Shown piece by piece: positions 20,854-28,809 of a DNA stretch of 64,000 bases. How positions within the stretch are numbered: position 1 is the stretch's first letter; each line of letters begins with the position of its first letter. Under the pieces are notes generated by a model that did not search any database, was not told where the DNA came from, and saw only the letters and a program-made list of their open reading frames with translations. The translations under genes were made by a program, and so were the position numbers. The stretch is from assembly GCF_000741705.1 (NCBI RefSeq), contig NZ_JGZI01000009.1, positions 62,001-126,000 of the forward strand. The letters are read 5' to 3'. The stretch is from Bifidobacterium psychraerophilum. GTDB taxonomy: Bacteria > Actinomycetota > Actinomycetes > Actinomycetales > Bifidobacteriaceae.

Positions 20854-22386
20854 ATGACCACCTACGAGAGCTACGTCACTCAATACGGACAGGTGAAGAA
20901 AATAGATGCCTTCGCTTATCTGAGTTATCTGCACGATCATCCGCAAGAACCGCGAAAGCACGGCAAAGTCGTTCTGGTGACCGCCGATACGCCTCTCAAG
21001 GCCTCCCGCGGAGAAGGCAAGACCACAACGACCATCGCCCTGATCGACGCTCTGCGCGCACGCGGCGTCGATGCCGCCGCGGTACTCAGGCAACCGAGTA
21101 TGGGAATCACCGCAGCCGGTTCAAAAGGTGGCGCCTCCGGCGGCGGCAAGGCCTCCCTGACCCATCCTGAACTGATCGACTGGGGTCTGTGCGGAGAGAT
21201 GGCCGCGATCGCGGCGGCACAGAACCTCCTGGTCGCATTCGCGGAGAAAGCCGTCGACGACGGCCGTCTGGACACGATCGCGGTGCCACGCGTTTCGGAG
21301 ACGCCCTCGCGTTCCCTGCGTCAGATCGCAGTCGACCGCGGCAAGGGTGATGTGCCTGAGCGCACGGTCCTGACCCCGACCTGTGAGCTGATGCAGATCG
21401 TCGTGCTGTCGCGCAGCATGGAGGAGATCGCGCAGCGTGTCTCGGAGATGGTGGCGGGCAGCTTCGAAGGCAAGCCTGTCGTCTTCGGGGACTTCATCGA
21501 TCTGTGGCGTATCACCAATATCCTCGGCGACGCCGTCAAACCGGCGCTTACCGAGACCAAGCAAGGCTCCCCGGTCTATGTGCATTGCGGTCCCTTCGCC
21601 AATGTCTCGATTGGCATACCGAGCCTGGTCTCCGTGGAACTGGCGTGCGCCTTGCATGATGTGGTGGTCGTTGAGGCGGGATACGGCACGGATGCCGGTG
21701 CGCAGAAGTGGCTTGACATCGCCGCCCGTGAGTTCGGCGCGCAGTGGCCCGCCGCCGCCGTGGTGGTGACGCGCGCCACCACATGGCGCGACGATCCCAA
21801 GCTGAGCTGGCGCTACCCCTTCCACATCAACAGGCTTGAGCGGCTTGGCCTTGCGGCCTTCCCCTTGGTCAACCTGTGGGAGGGCGAGGACGATCAGGTG
21901 GGCCAGTTGCGTCAGCAGGCAGCCGATCTGGGATTCCGCACGCCGATCATCGGCAATCTCTTCCGTGATGGTGGTGACGCGCTTGCCGAACAGCTGGACG
22001 CGTTCATCGAAGCCTTGGAACAGCACGACGATGCCTCCGTGCGCGGTGACGAGTCCCTGGACAGTCACAGGGGAATGGACACCGTCGATGACATCAAGTG
22101 GATCATACGCAGTGCATACGGAGTGCCGGCCGGGCGCGTCCTGCTGCGTGAAGGCTTCGAACAATCCCTGGGGAATGCACGCGAACTCTGTGCGTCCTTG
22201 GGCAAGGACCTCGACGATATGGTCGTTGTCGCGGTGAAATCTCCAGCCACGATGACCGATGACGACAGCGCCGCCGAGCAGGACCGAAGCGTTACCTTGA
22301 AGAAGGTCGAAGTGCATGCCGGTGCCGGTCTGGTGCAGGTGAACCTCACCTCCTCCCTGACCACCCCGATGCCCAAGATCGTTTGA
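20854..22386 (+). CDS. fhs: Divergent formate-tetrahydrofolate ligase family protein
   Basis: By overall pattern this is formyl-THF synthetase, making 10-formyl-THF from formate and ATP. Recognisable parts are the N-terminal YLSYLHDHPQEPRKHGKVVLVTADTP, a P-loop GEGKTTTT, QPSMGITAAGSKGGASGGG, CGPFANVSIGIPS and EAGYGTDAGAQKW. It departs from canonical enzymes: the loop before the P-loop reads TPLKASRGEGKT rather than TPAGEGKT, the FTGDIHAI block is LCGEMAAI, and at 510 aa it is about 45 shorter. Bifidobacteria make much formate via pyruvate formate-lyase, which fits this role. The start has an AGAGAGG site. It is followed by the tRNA-Lys promoter. Confidence 0.83.
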   Translation: MTTYESYVTQYGQVKKIDAFAYLSYLHDHPQEPRKHGKVVLVTADTPLKASRGEGKTTTTIALIDALRARGVDAAAVLRQPSMGITAAGSKGGASGGGKASLTHPELIDWGLCGEMAAIAAAQNLLVAFAEKAVDDGRLDTIAVPRVSETPSRSLRQIAVDRGKGDVPERTVLTPTCELMQIVVLSRSMEEIAQRVSEMVAGSFEGKPVVFGDFIDLWRITNILGDAVKPALTETKQGSPVYVHCGPFANVSIGIPSLVSVELACALHDVVVVEAGYGTDAGAQKWLDIAAREFGAQWPAAAVVVTRATTWRDDPKLSWRYPFHINRLERLGLAAFPLVNLWEGEDDQVGQLRQQAADLGFRTPIIGNLFRDGGDALAEQLDAFIEALEQHDDASVRGDESLDSHRGMDTVDDIKWIIRSAYGVPAGRVLLREGFEQSLGNARELCASLGKDLDDMVVVAVKSPATMTDDDSAAEQDRSVTLKKVEVHAGAGLVQVNLTSSLTTPMPKIV

Positions 22387-22432
22387 TCCGCGGGCTTTGG
22401 ATAACATCCTCGGGCCGAGGACACGACACGAG

Positions 22433-22460
22433 TTGCACAATCTGAAAAACTGAGTATTGT
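22433..22460 (+). promoter_or_regulatory. Promoter of tRNA-Lys
   Basis: TTGCAC (-35) and TATTGT (-10) separated by 16 bases, about 27 bases upstream of the mature tRNA 5' end. Confidence 0.6.
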
Positions 22461-22487
22461 TGTTCCTCGGCTCAAGTGTGTGCCACT

Positions 22488-22561
22488 GCCCCTGTAGCTC
22501 AGTTGGCTAGAGCAGCTGACTCTTAATCAGCGTGTCCGGGGTTCGAGCCCCCGCGGGGGCA
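22488..22561 (+). tRNA. tRNA-Lys (anticodon CTT)
   Basis: The 74-nt cloverleaf has acceptor GCCCCTG pairing with CGGGGGC and discriminator A, D-arm TAGCTCAGTTGGCTAGAGCA, anticodon stem GCTGA/TCAGC with loop CTCTTAA (anticodon CTT, reading AAG), and T-arm with TTCGAGC. The 3' CCA is not encoded. It has its own promoter and terminator and is a single gene. No integrase or duplicated 3' end is seen nearby, so it is not marked as an attachment site. Confidence 0.95.
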
Positions 22562-22567
22562 CACATC

Positions 22568-22598
22568 ATAAGGACCCGTCTTCATGACGGGTCCTTAT
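22568..22598 (+). terminator. Terminator after tRNA-Lys
   Basis: Perfect 13-bp stem (ATAAGGACCCGTC and complement) with a 5-base loop, starting seven bases after the tRNA. Confidence 0.85.
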
Positions 22599-22707
22599 GG
22601 CGTTCAAACAACTTTTCCGATGTAAGAATGAGTCAGCCATGCAACTGGTGCAGGCTTCGCTCTTTCATGGAGAAGTCACCGGGAGAAGAACAATTTAAGG
22701 AAACATC

Positions 22708-23439
22708 GTGGATTACCCCCTGATGACCAGACTCGCCGCCGAATGCATCGGCACAGCCCTGCTTATGGTATTCGGCAATGGAGCCGTAGCCAATGTGGAG
22801 CTCAAAGCCACGAAAGGCCATCACTCGGGGTGGCTTACCATCGCCATGGGCTACGGTTTCGGTGTGATGTTCCCGGTCATGATGTTCGGAGCGGTATCAG
22901 GAGCGCAGATCAATCCGGCGATGACGCTCGCGCTTGCCGCAAACGGCTTGTTCCCGTGGAGTGAGGTGGCTCCATACATCCTCGCACAGTTGCTCGGCGC
23001 CGCAATAGGCCAGCTGATCGTGTATGTCACCTACTATCCGCATTATCGCGATACCGATCAGGCTGAGGCCATTTTCGCCAGCTTCTCCACCACCGATGCG
23101 GCCGGTTCACGCTCGAATTATTTCCTGAACGAGTTTTTCGGCACGCTGATCCTCGTGCTGGGTGCATTGTGCTGCCTCTCGCTGCCGTGGGGTCAGAAGG
23201 ACCCTGCCGTGGCGTCCCTGGTGGTCGGTTTCATCGTTTGGGGCTTGGTCACCTCTCTGGGTGGGCCGACAGGCCCGGGGCTGAACCCCGCCAGGGATCT
23301 GGTCCCCCGTCTGCTCCACCAGGTGCTGCCCATATCCCACAAAGGTTCGTCGCGGTGGAATGAAGCTTGGATTCCGGTTGTGGCACCGATCGCCGGCGCG
23401 ATCATCGGCGCCTGGATATTCCACGCGATATTCGCCTGA
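22708..23439 (+). CDS. Aquaglyceroporin (MIP family; glycerol facilitator type)
   Basis: Six-helix channel of 243 aa. The first half-helix motif is NPAM (in SGAQINPAMTLALAANG) and the second is NPARD (in GPGLNPARDLVPR). An Asp after the second NPAR is characteristic of glycerol-conducting members rather than strict water channels. The N-terminus RLAAECIGTALLMVFGNGAVAN is family-typical. The gene starts at GTG 22708 behind AAGGA. It has no glpK or glpD beside it, so the physiological solute is open (glycerol, water, or small acids, as in lactobacillar homologues). Confidence 0.92.
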   Translation: MDYPLMTRLAAECIGTALLMVFGNGAVANVELKATKGHHSGWLTIAMGYGFGVMFPVMMFGAVSGAQINPAMTLALAANGLFPWSEVAPYILAQLLGAAIGQLIVYVTYYPHYRDTDQAEAIFASFSTTDAAGSRSNYFLNEFFGTLILVLGALCCLSLPWGQKDPAVASLVVGFIVWGLVTSLGGPTGPGLNPARDLVPRLLHQVLPISHKGSSRWNEAWIPVVAPIAGAIIGAWIFHAIFA

Positions 23440-23575
23440 GATTGACACAGGCCGGTTATACTGGGCTCTCATCAGGGTTTGCCGACACATGCAGCCACTC
23501 ATCGCAGCAGCGGTGAATCGGGTGGCAACGGTACACGATGGTAATGCTTCGCGGCGATACCCCAGACAGTGAGAG

Positions 23576-24601
23576 ATGAGGGTCATGCCGTCATTCGCCG
23601 AGTGGTGCAAAGCGATGTTCCGACGGTGCAGAATGACGTGCGTTGCGGTGTTTCGGGCTGCGCGCACTCTGATATCCCCAGTGGTGTCGCGTATCGCGAC
23701 ATACTTCAGCACAAGGATGCCGGCGGCGATCAGCAGGATCACAGTGGCGCTGGGCGGACATCCCGAAGCGGCCCCGGACGGCGGGCGACCCGATGCGGCA
23801 CGCAAATCGCGTTCCAAGGAATCGCATCGGGTGTATGTGATTCGCAGGAGTGTGGCACTGCTGCTGGTCGCTGCAGCGACCGCAATGGTGATCGTCCTGA
23901 TCTCCTCGGTCGTCAATGGTCTGCAGGCGCAGGACCCGGCCACCCGAATCCAGGAACGGTCCGCGGCCTCATCCGAGCGGATACGCCAGGGTGCCGTCAT
24001 CCTCAAGCAGGCGGCGCCTTCGCCGCGTGCGGAGGGCGTACTCAGCGAAGGCCAACGCAGCGCGATTATGGTGAAGGCGCAGGAAGTCGCGCGGCGCAGC
24101 GGGAAGACCTTGCATGGGTACCACTACTGCGTCTCGTCAACAGGTGATGTCGGGGATATCAAGGTGTTCGAAAGCACCGTTTTCAAAACCCTGAATTCCA
24201 GTCTTGGGTGGCCTCGTGCAGGGGCCACCTTCTCATATGCCGCTTCGTCCGGCGGCAGCGCTTGCGATATGACCTTGATTCTGGCACAGGCGAGCGCAAT
24301 GAAATCCTTCTCTGATGGATGCAGCGAGGAATACAGTTGCAGGGTCGGCAACGATGTGATCATCAATGCCGATCGGTGGACGAGCGGAACCCCCGACTGG
24401 CTGAAGGCCGGTGGAAGCGTGGAGAGATACAGGCGTCTGGTCATCAACCACGAGGTCGGTCACCGTCTTGGGCATCTCGACAACGAGGCGAGCTGCACGG
24501 TGGCCGGTGGAGCGGCACCGGTGATGCAACAGCAGTCCGTCTCCTTGCGAGGATGCTCGCCCAACGAGTGGCCCCTTGATTCAGAACTGTGGATCGCATG
24601 A
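23576..24601 (+). CDS. DUF3152 membrane-anchored zinc-metalloprotease-like protein
   Basis: 341 aa: a basic ~90-residue cytoplasmic N-terminus, one membrane helix (SVALLLVAAATAMVIVLISSVV), a linker, then an extracytoplasmic DUF3152 domain starting near GKTLHGYHYCVSST. The domain carries NHEVGHRLGHLDNE, an HExxHxxGH metzincin-like zinc motif followed by Asp, so a peptidase fold is likely although activity is unproven for the family. It ends CSPNEWPLDSELW, conserved in actinobacterial members. Four cysteines in the outer domain could pair. The start could be nine bases later at ATG 23585. It stands alone between aquaporin and gluQ. Confidence 0.85.
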   Translation: MRVMPSFAEWCKAMFRRCRMTCVAVFRAARTLISPVVSRIATYFSTRMPAAISRITVALGGHPEAAPDGGRPDAARKSRSKESHRVYVIRRSVALLLVAAATAMVIVLISSVVNGLQAQDPATRIQERSAASSERIRQGAVILKQAAPSPRAEGVLSEGQRSAIMVKAQEVARRSGKTLHGYHYCVSSTGDVGDIKVFESTVFKTLNSSLGWPRAGATFSYAASSGGSACDMTLILAQASAMKSFSDGCSEEYSCRVGNDVIINADRWTSGTPDWLKAGGSVERYRRLVINHEVGHRLGHLDNEASCTVAGGAAPVMQQQSVSLRGCSPNEWPLDSELWIA

Positions 24602-24710
24602 GCGTGAACACCTGAGTACGATTGTCAGGGCATGATTGTTCGGATATGGCCGCATGGGTCGCCGTCACGCAGCCCGATGCGGGCAGCCGATATCTGGGCA
24701 GTCGATACCG

Positions 24711-24752
24711 AGCAACCAAAACACAGCAATCAAAACACAGCAACCAAAACAC
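24711..24752 (+). repeat. Three tandem 14-bp repeats in a C/A-rich tract upstream of gluQ
   Basis: Units AGCAACCAAAACAC, AGCAATCAAAACAC and AGCAACCAAAACAC lie head to tail. They start a ~135-base tract (to the gluQ start at 24845) that is nearly all C and A on the + strand, unlike the surrounding sequence. It would form an unstructured leader if transcribed. Confidence 0.85.
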
Positions 24753-24844
24753 CGCCCAACCCGCCCGCGACCACGACGACACCATCATTACATCGACACC
24801 ATCCACGCAGATACCATCTACACAAACACCAGCACACGGATACC

Positions 24845-25870
24845 ATGACAGCAGATTCTTCTCATTCGAACACCGAAGTAGGGCGCATCGCACCTTCGCC
24901 GACAGGGCGCATGCATATCGGCAATGTGTATGCCGCGCTCGCGGCATGGCTCGATTCACGCGCCCTCGGGGGATCCGTGCGGCTGCGCATCGAAGACATC
25001 GACACCTTCCGTGTGGTCGCCGATGCGGATCGTTGGATCATGGATGATCTGAACTGGCTCGGGCTGGATTGGGATGGCGATGCCGTATACCAATCAGCGC
25101 GTGTGGATCTATACGACGAGGTGTTCCGGTCCTTGGGGCGGCAGGTGTTATCGTCGGGCGGCCCGCTGATATACCCGTGCTTCTGTTCACGTGCGGATAT
25201 ACGTGCGGCTTCGGCGCCGAACGAAGGCGACGGTTTCCTCCTGTACCCGGGCACATGCAGGTCCATCGACGGCGAACACCGTGAACGCCGACTTGCCGCA
25301 GGGGACCGGCATTCGTGGAGGATAGCGGTGCCTGGATCCGATGGCGATGCAGATGATTCGGTGGTTTTTGATGATGAGGTTTTCGGGTCGCAACGCTTCT
25401 CTCTGTCACGCGAGCTGGGTGATGTGATCGTCCGGCGCTCGGATGGTGTATTCGCCTATCAGTTCGCCACGGCTGTCGACGATTGGCTGATGGGCGTCAC
25501 CAGAATCGTTCGAGGCAGGGATTTGCTGCGTTCGACAGCCATCCAGCTCTGGATTCGCAGACATTGCGCCGGACATCAGCAGATGGACCGGCTGTCGTCC
25601 GAATCGCACGCACAGGAGCCGGTGTTCGCGCATCTGCCCCTGATCGACGATACGGATGGCAGACGGATGGCCAAGCGTTTCGGTTCCGTGGATATGGGGG
25701 AGTTGCGCGAAGCCGGAAGAAGTCCCGAGGAGGTCATCGGCATATGCGCCTGGCTGCTTGGCCTGTTGAAGCAACCCCAGCCGCTGGGTGCACGGGATCT
25801 GCTGCGATCCTTCTCCTTCGACCATCTGCGTGGGAATCGGCAGGATCGCAGCTTGGAATCCCTGCTGTAA
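24845..25870 (+). CDS. gluQ: Glutamyl-Q tRNA(Asp) synthetase
   Basis: A truncated GluRS paralogue that attaches glutamate to queuosine at position 34 of tRNA-Asp. The 341-aa protein has the class I signature as HIGN (GRIAPSPTGRMHIGNVYAAL), the zinc ligands CFC...YPGTC, ITRIVRGRDLL and RMAKRFG in place of KMSKR. It lacks the C-terminal anticodon-binding domain, as expected. I chose ATG 24845; earlier in-frame starts would translate the C/A-rich repeat tract. A clear ribosome-binding site is missing. It could in principle be a diverged GluRS, but length and zinc motif favour GluQ. Confidence 0.9.
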   Translation: MTADSSHSNTEVGRIAPSPTGRMHIGNVYAALAAWLDSRALGGSVRLRIEDIDTFRVVADADRWIMDDLNWLGLDWDGDAVYQSARVDLYDEVFRSLGRQVLSSGGPLIYPCFCSRADIRAASAPNEGDGFLLYPGTCRSIDGEHRERRLAAGDRHSWRIAVPGSDGDADDSVVFDDEVFGSQRFSLSRELGDVIVRRSDGVFAYQFATAVDDWLMGVTRIVRGRDLLRSTAIQLWIRRHCAGHQQMDRLSSESHAQEPVFAHLPLIDDTDGRRMAKRFGSVDMGELREAGRSPEEVIGICAWLLGLLKQPQPLGARDLLRSFSFDHLRGNRQDRSLESLL

Positions 25871-25946
25871 CGAGGGTGCTACTAGCATTATCGTTGGATT
25901 GGATATCATCGGTTGGAACAGCCGGGAACCGCAGGGATGGGTGGTT

Positions 25947-26819
25947 ATGGTCGCATACATGGAGCACAAGGATCTCGCCAACGAGCGCCTGGATCCGGCA
26001 CGGGGCATCGAAATAAGCGATGGGGTGCACCGTGTTTTGGATGGGATCGCCAGTGCCGCGGACCATGCAGGCCGGCCGGCGGATTCGGTGCGGCTGCTCG
26101 CGGCGACGAAAACCCGTGACGTCGGCGAAATCATGGCGGCCATTGATGCCGGCGTGCGACTCATCGGGGAGAACAGGCCTCAGGAGATCGAGGTCAAGGC
26201 GGCGCGACTGCAGACGCTGTGCATGCAGCGCAATCTCGCTCTGGGATTCCAAGGGCAGGAAGGCGAAGGCGATACCGATGGCATCGCCACCGATGGTACC
26301 GGTGCCGGGCAGCCTGGCGGCATTCATGCCGAGCATATGGGTTTTCACCTGATCGGGCAGTTGCAAAGCAACAAGATCAACAAGGTACTGCCTGTGGTCA
26401 CGACCGTAGAATCGGTGGACGGCATGGTGCTGGCGGAGCGCATAGCCCGCAGGGCATCTGCCCGGGGCCGCTCGGTGGGCGTGCTGCTTGAGGTGAACGA
26501 ATCAGGTGAGGAATCGAAATCGGGCTGCGCTCCCGAAGAGGCTGAGGATTTGGCGTATGCCATGGCGGCGTTGGAAGGCGTCGAACTGCGCGGATTGATG
26601 ACCATCGGCGCGCATGTCGATGATGAGACGCGCATCCGGGAAGGCTTCGCCCATCTGCGTGGTCTGAGGGATCTCATCGCCGCATCCGGGGAGGACGGGA
26701 CCGGATCATGCCGGGAGCTTTCGATGGGCATGACCCACGACATGGCCTATGCGATTGAGGAGGGAACCACAATCGTTCGCGTGGGAACCGCTATTTTCGG
26801 GGCACGAGCCTTCATCTGA
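25947..26819 (+). CDS. YggS-family PLP-binding protein
   Basis: PLP-homeostasis protein of the alanine-racemase-like TIM-barrel fold, usually without own catalytic activity. Key parts: LLAATKTRDVGEIMAAIDAG with the PLP lysine, LIGENRPQEI, FHLIGQLQSNKINKVLP, LLEVNESGEESKSG, LRGLMTIGA, LSMGMTHDMAYAIEEGTTIVRVGTAIFG. At 290 aa it is ~60 longer than usual because of an acidic Gly-rich insertion (about residues 105-125, containing GEGDTDGIATDGTGAG) before the FHLIG strand. The start may be ATG 25947 or 25959. In other actinobacteria this gene is near ftsZ/sepF; here it is not. Confidence 0.92.
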   Translation: MVAYMEHKDLANERLDPARGIEISDGVHRVLDGIASAADHAGRPADSVRLLAATKTRDVGEIMAAIDAGVRLIGENRPQEIEVKAARLQTLCMQRNLALGFQGQEGEGDTDGIATDGTGAGQPGGIHAEHMGFHLIGQLQSNKINKVLPVVTTVESVDGMVLAERIARRASARGRSVGVLLEVNESGEESKSGCAPEEAEDLAYAMAALEGVELRGLMTIGAHVDDETRIREGFAHLRGLRDLIAASGEDGTGSCRELSMGMTHDMAYAIEEGTTIVRVGTAIFGARAFI

Positions 26820-26855
26820 GCGCTGCCGATCCGGTCGGAGCCCTCTGGATGAGGA

Positions 26856-27404
26856 TCAGAGCGCGTCTTCGATGGCGTTGACGAATGCATCAAGGTCATC
26901 CGGTTTGCGGGAGGTGATGAGTTTCCACCCGCTCGCGTCGTCAACGACGACCTCACGGTCCTCATGCACGCCACCGGCATTCTCGACGTCAGCCTTGATG
27001 TAGCGGCAGCTGGTGAGTGTCTTGCCTCCGAGCACGCCTGCGTTCACCAGAAGCCACGGACCGTGGCATATCGCCGCGATGGGCTTGCCTTCCTTGGCGA
27101 AATCCTTGGCCAATTCGATTGCCGAGGGATTGATGCGCAGATGGTCGACATTGCAGGTGCCTCCCGGTACGACCAGAAGATCGTAATCCGAGGCCTTCAC
27201 GTCGGAGAGCAGGGCATCGGGGGTCACCGTGACGCCGGGATAGCGATCATGCTGCACGGTTTGGACGTCTTCGGAGGTCGGTGACGCAAGTGTGACCTGT
27301 GCCCCCGCTTCGCGCAGATCGCCCAAGGGTCTGGTCAGCTCGGTCTCCTCAATGCCCCAGTCGTGAACCGCAATCAGAATCTTGCGTGAACGTATGTCTG
27401 ACAT
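26856..27404 (-). CDS. DJ-1/PfpI-family protein (type 1 glutamine amidotransferase-like)
   Basis: 182-aa cytoplasmic protein of the PfpI group, which includes protein-deglycase and protease-like members. Motifs: KILIAVHDWGIEETELTRPL, LVVPGGTCNVDHLR and the nucleophile elbow AAICHGPWLLV with its Cys-His pair, then SCRYIKADVENAGG. The ATG has a strong GGGAGGA site. It is convergent with yggS and divergent from the FAH-family gene. A role in repairing glycated or oxidised products is inferred from the family. Confidence 0.9.
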   Translation of the reverse strand: MSDIRSRKILIAVHDWGIEETELTRPLGDLREAGAQVTLASPTSEDVQTVQHDRYPGVTVTPDALLSDVKASDYDLLVVPGGTCNVDHLRINPSAIELAKDFAKEGKPIAAICHGPWLLVNAGVLGGKTLTSCRYIKADVENAGGVHEDREVVVDDASGWKLITSRKPDDLDAFVNAIEDAL

Positions 27405-27618
27405 CCTTGTCCTCCCTTTCGTGATGCTCATGATCCTGGCCGGGCCTGCAGAAAGGTTCATGCCTCGTCTTGCCTGCCGCATATTCCTTCAGCCCGAAGC
27501 CCTGTCTCCATACTGTCACCTCGATCCCGCGCAGGCATCATTTGGGGCCCATATCAGTTATGAGCGAATTCGCTGGACCGAAGTCCGGCATGAGATTTGG
27601 AGGTTGGGCCGGAGCATT

Positions 27619-28446
27619 ATGCTGGAAGGCATGAGAATCGCACGTTTTTCCTTCAATGACCGTCCCCAGTACGCCTTCGTCCAGCATGACGATGCCGACG
27701 ACAAGGATTATCTGATCGCCTTGGACGGATACCCGCTGTCTGCCCAAACGGTCAAACCAACGGGGGAGCGCCATGCCGTGGACGGTGACGGCGTTCGGCT
27801 GCTCGCCCCGGTGATTCCTTCCAAGGTGTATGGACTCGCCAAGAACTACCAGGCCCATACCGCTTTCATGGCCGAATCGGGTATGTCGGATATTACCGAG
27901 CCGCCCGAGCGGATGATGATTTTCGCCAAGCCTTCGACCGCGGTGATAGGACCTGATGATCCCATTGTGTACCCCTCCTACTCGAAGCAGATGTGCTACG
28001 AACCCGAAGTCGCTGTGATCATAGGCCGGATCGCCAAGAACGTGCCCGAGGACAAGGCGATGGATTATGTACTGGGTTTCACCTGCGTCAATGATGTGAC
28101 CTTGCGCGATCTGCAGCAGGGCGACCCGATGTGGACGCGCTCCAAAGGCTTCGACACCTCCTGCCCGCTCGGGCCATGGATCGAGACCGATCTGGATTAT
28201 GCGAACGCGCCGATTTCCTTCTCGTTGAATGGCCGGGACGTTCCCGAGGCTTCGGGCAACACCTCGAATCTGATCCATTCGATCCCCGAGCAGATCGCCT
28301 TCATATCAAGCTTCTCTACGCTCCTGCCAGGCGATGTGATTATGACCGGCACGCCGCATGCCTCCGGCGCCCTTGCGCCCCGGGATGAGGCGGTCGTCCA
28401 TATCGAAGGCATCGGAAGCCTACGTAATGTGGTGGTCTCTGCCTGA
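27619..28446 (+). CDS. Fumarylacetoacetate-hydrolase family protein
   Basis: A 275-aa metal-dependent hydrolase/decarboxylase of the FAH superfamily, probably acting on small 2-oxo or acyl-pyruvate substrates. Signature elements are KVYGLAKNYQAHT, FAKPSTAVIGPDDPI, the metal-binding EPEVAVIIG, YVLGFTCVNDVTLRDLQ, RSKGFDTSCPLGPWI and LLPGDVIMTGTPHA. Start ATG 27619 has a weak GGAG; ATG 27631 is an alternative. No aromatic-catabolism genes are nearby, so a housekeeping role such as oxaloacetate tautomerase or decarboxylase is as likely. A short hairpin follows the stop. Confidence 0.9.
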   Translation: MLEGMRIARFSFNDRPQYAFVQHDDADDKDYLIALDGYPLSAQTVKPTGERHAVDGDGVRLLAPVIPSKVYGLAKNYQAHTAFMAESGMSDITEPPERMMIFAKPSTAVIGPDDPIVYPSYSKQMCYEPEVAVIIGRIAKNVPEDKAMDYVLGFTCVNDVTLRDLQQGDPMWTRSKGFDTSCPLGPWIETDLDYANAPISFSLNGRDVPEASGNTSNLIHSIPEQIAFISSFSTLLPGDVIMTGTPHASGALAPRDEAVVHIEGIGSLRNVVVSA

Positions 28447-28487
28447 ACCATACCCTCCGCCCTCATCCCTGCGACGTGGGCTGCGGT

Positions 28488-28505
28488 CGAGGGATCTCTC
28501 CCTCG
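28488..28505 (+). terminator. Short terminator hairpin after the FAH-family gene
   Basis: CGAGGGA-TCTC-TCCCTCG, a perfect 7-bp stem with tetraloop, followed by GTGCTTT. Confidence 0.65.
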
Positions 28506-28623
28506 GTGCTTTCAGTGGGATCCTTCGACTCCGCGCCCGACTGCGCTTGGGATGCCATTGGAGAGCGCCGTTCCGATCACGATGGCGTGGTGAATCGGGC
28601 AATGGGGCCCGATGAATCAGAAA

Positions 28624-28644
28624 CTTGAGTGGATGAGACTCAAG
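28624..28644 (+). promoter_or_regulatory. HAIR operator (HspR-binding inverted repeat) of clpB
   Basis: CTTGAGT-N7-ACTCAAG is an exact match to the HAIR consensus bound by the heat-shock repressor HspR. Flanking AAA and TTT extend the symmetry. A TATAGT box lies nine bases downstream, so bound HspR would occlude the promoter. Confidence 0.93.
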
Positions 28645-28809
28645 TTTGGGAATATAGTGGTATCTCGAAGTGTTGTGCATATCAGACTTCACGGAATGTG
28701 ACCAAGGAGAATCCGGTGTAGCGGGTCGCCCGCCTCCGCTGGCAGTAGCGGAGTGGCTCCTGTCCCTCGCATTCATCGAAGGCATCAACTGAATGGTAAT
28801 GGAGGAGAT

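Larger units (their letters stand above)
28447..28809 (+). other. 363-base intergenic region upstream of clpB
   Basis: Holds the terminator of the preceding gene (28488-28505), the HAIR operator (28624-28644), a TATAGT box (28653-28658) and, in the presumed leader, two small hairpins: GCGGG/CCCGC near 28720-28732 and CTCCGCT/AGCGGAG near 28734-28753. No coding sequence is evident. The leader from the TATAGT box to clpB would be about 145 nt. Confidence 0.7.

Noticed and set aside
21121-22440. 439-codon open frame antisense to the formate-THF ligase
   Set aside because: Composition is of reversed coding sequence, and the sense gene has P-loop and family motifs throughout.
22488-22598. tRNA-Lys as an integration site
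   Set aside because: No integrase, no direct repeat of the tRNA 3' end and no foreign-looking genes beside it.
24632-24844. N-terminal extension of gluQ through the C/A-rich repeat tract
   Set aside because: The translated extension is low-complexity Thr/His/Pro and ends at a Met that starts the conserved synthetase sequence.
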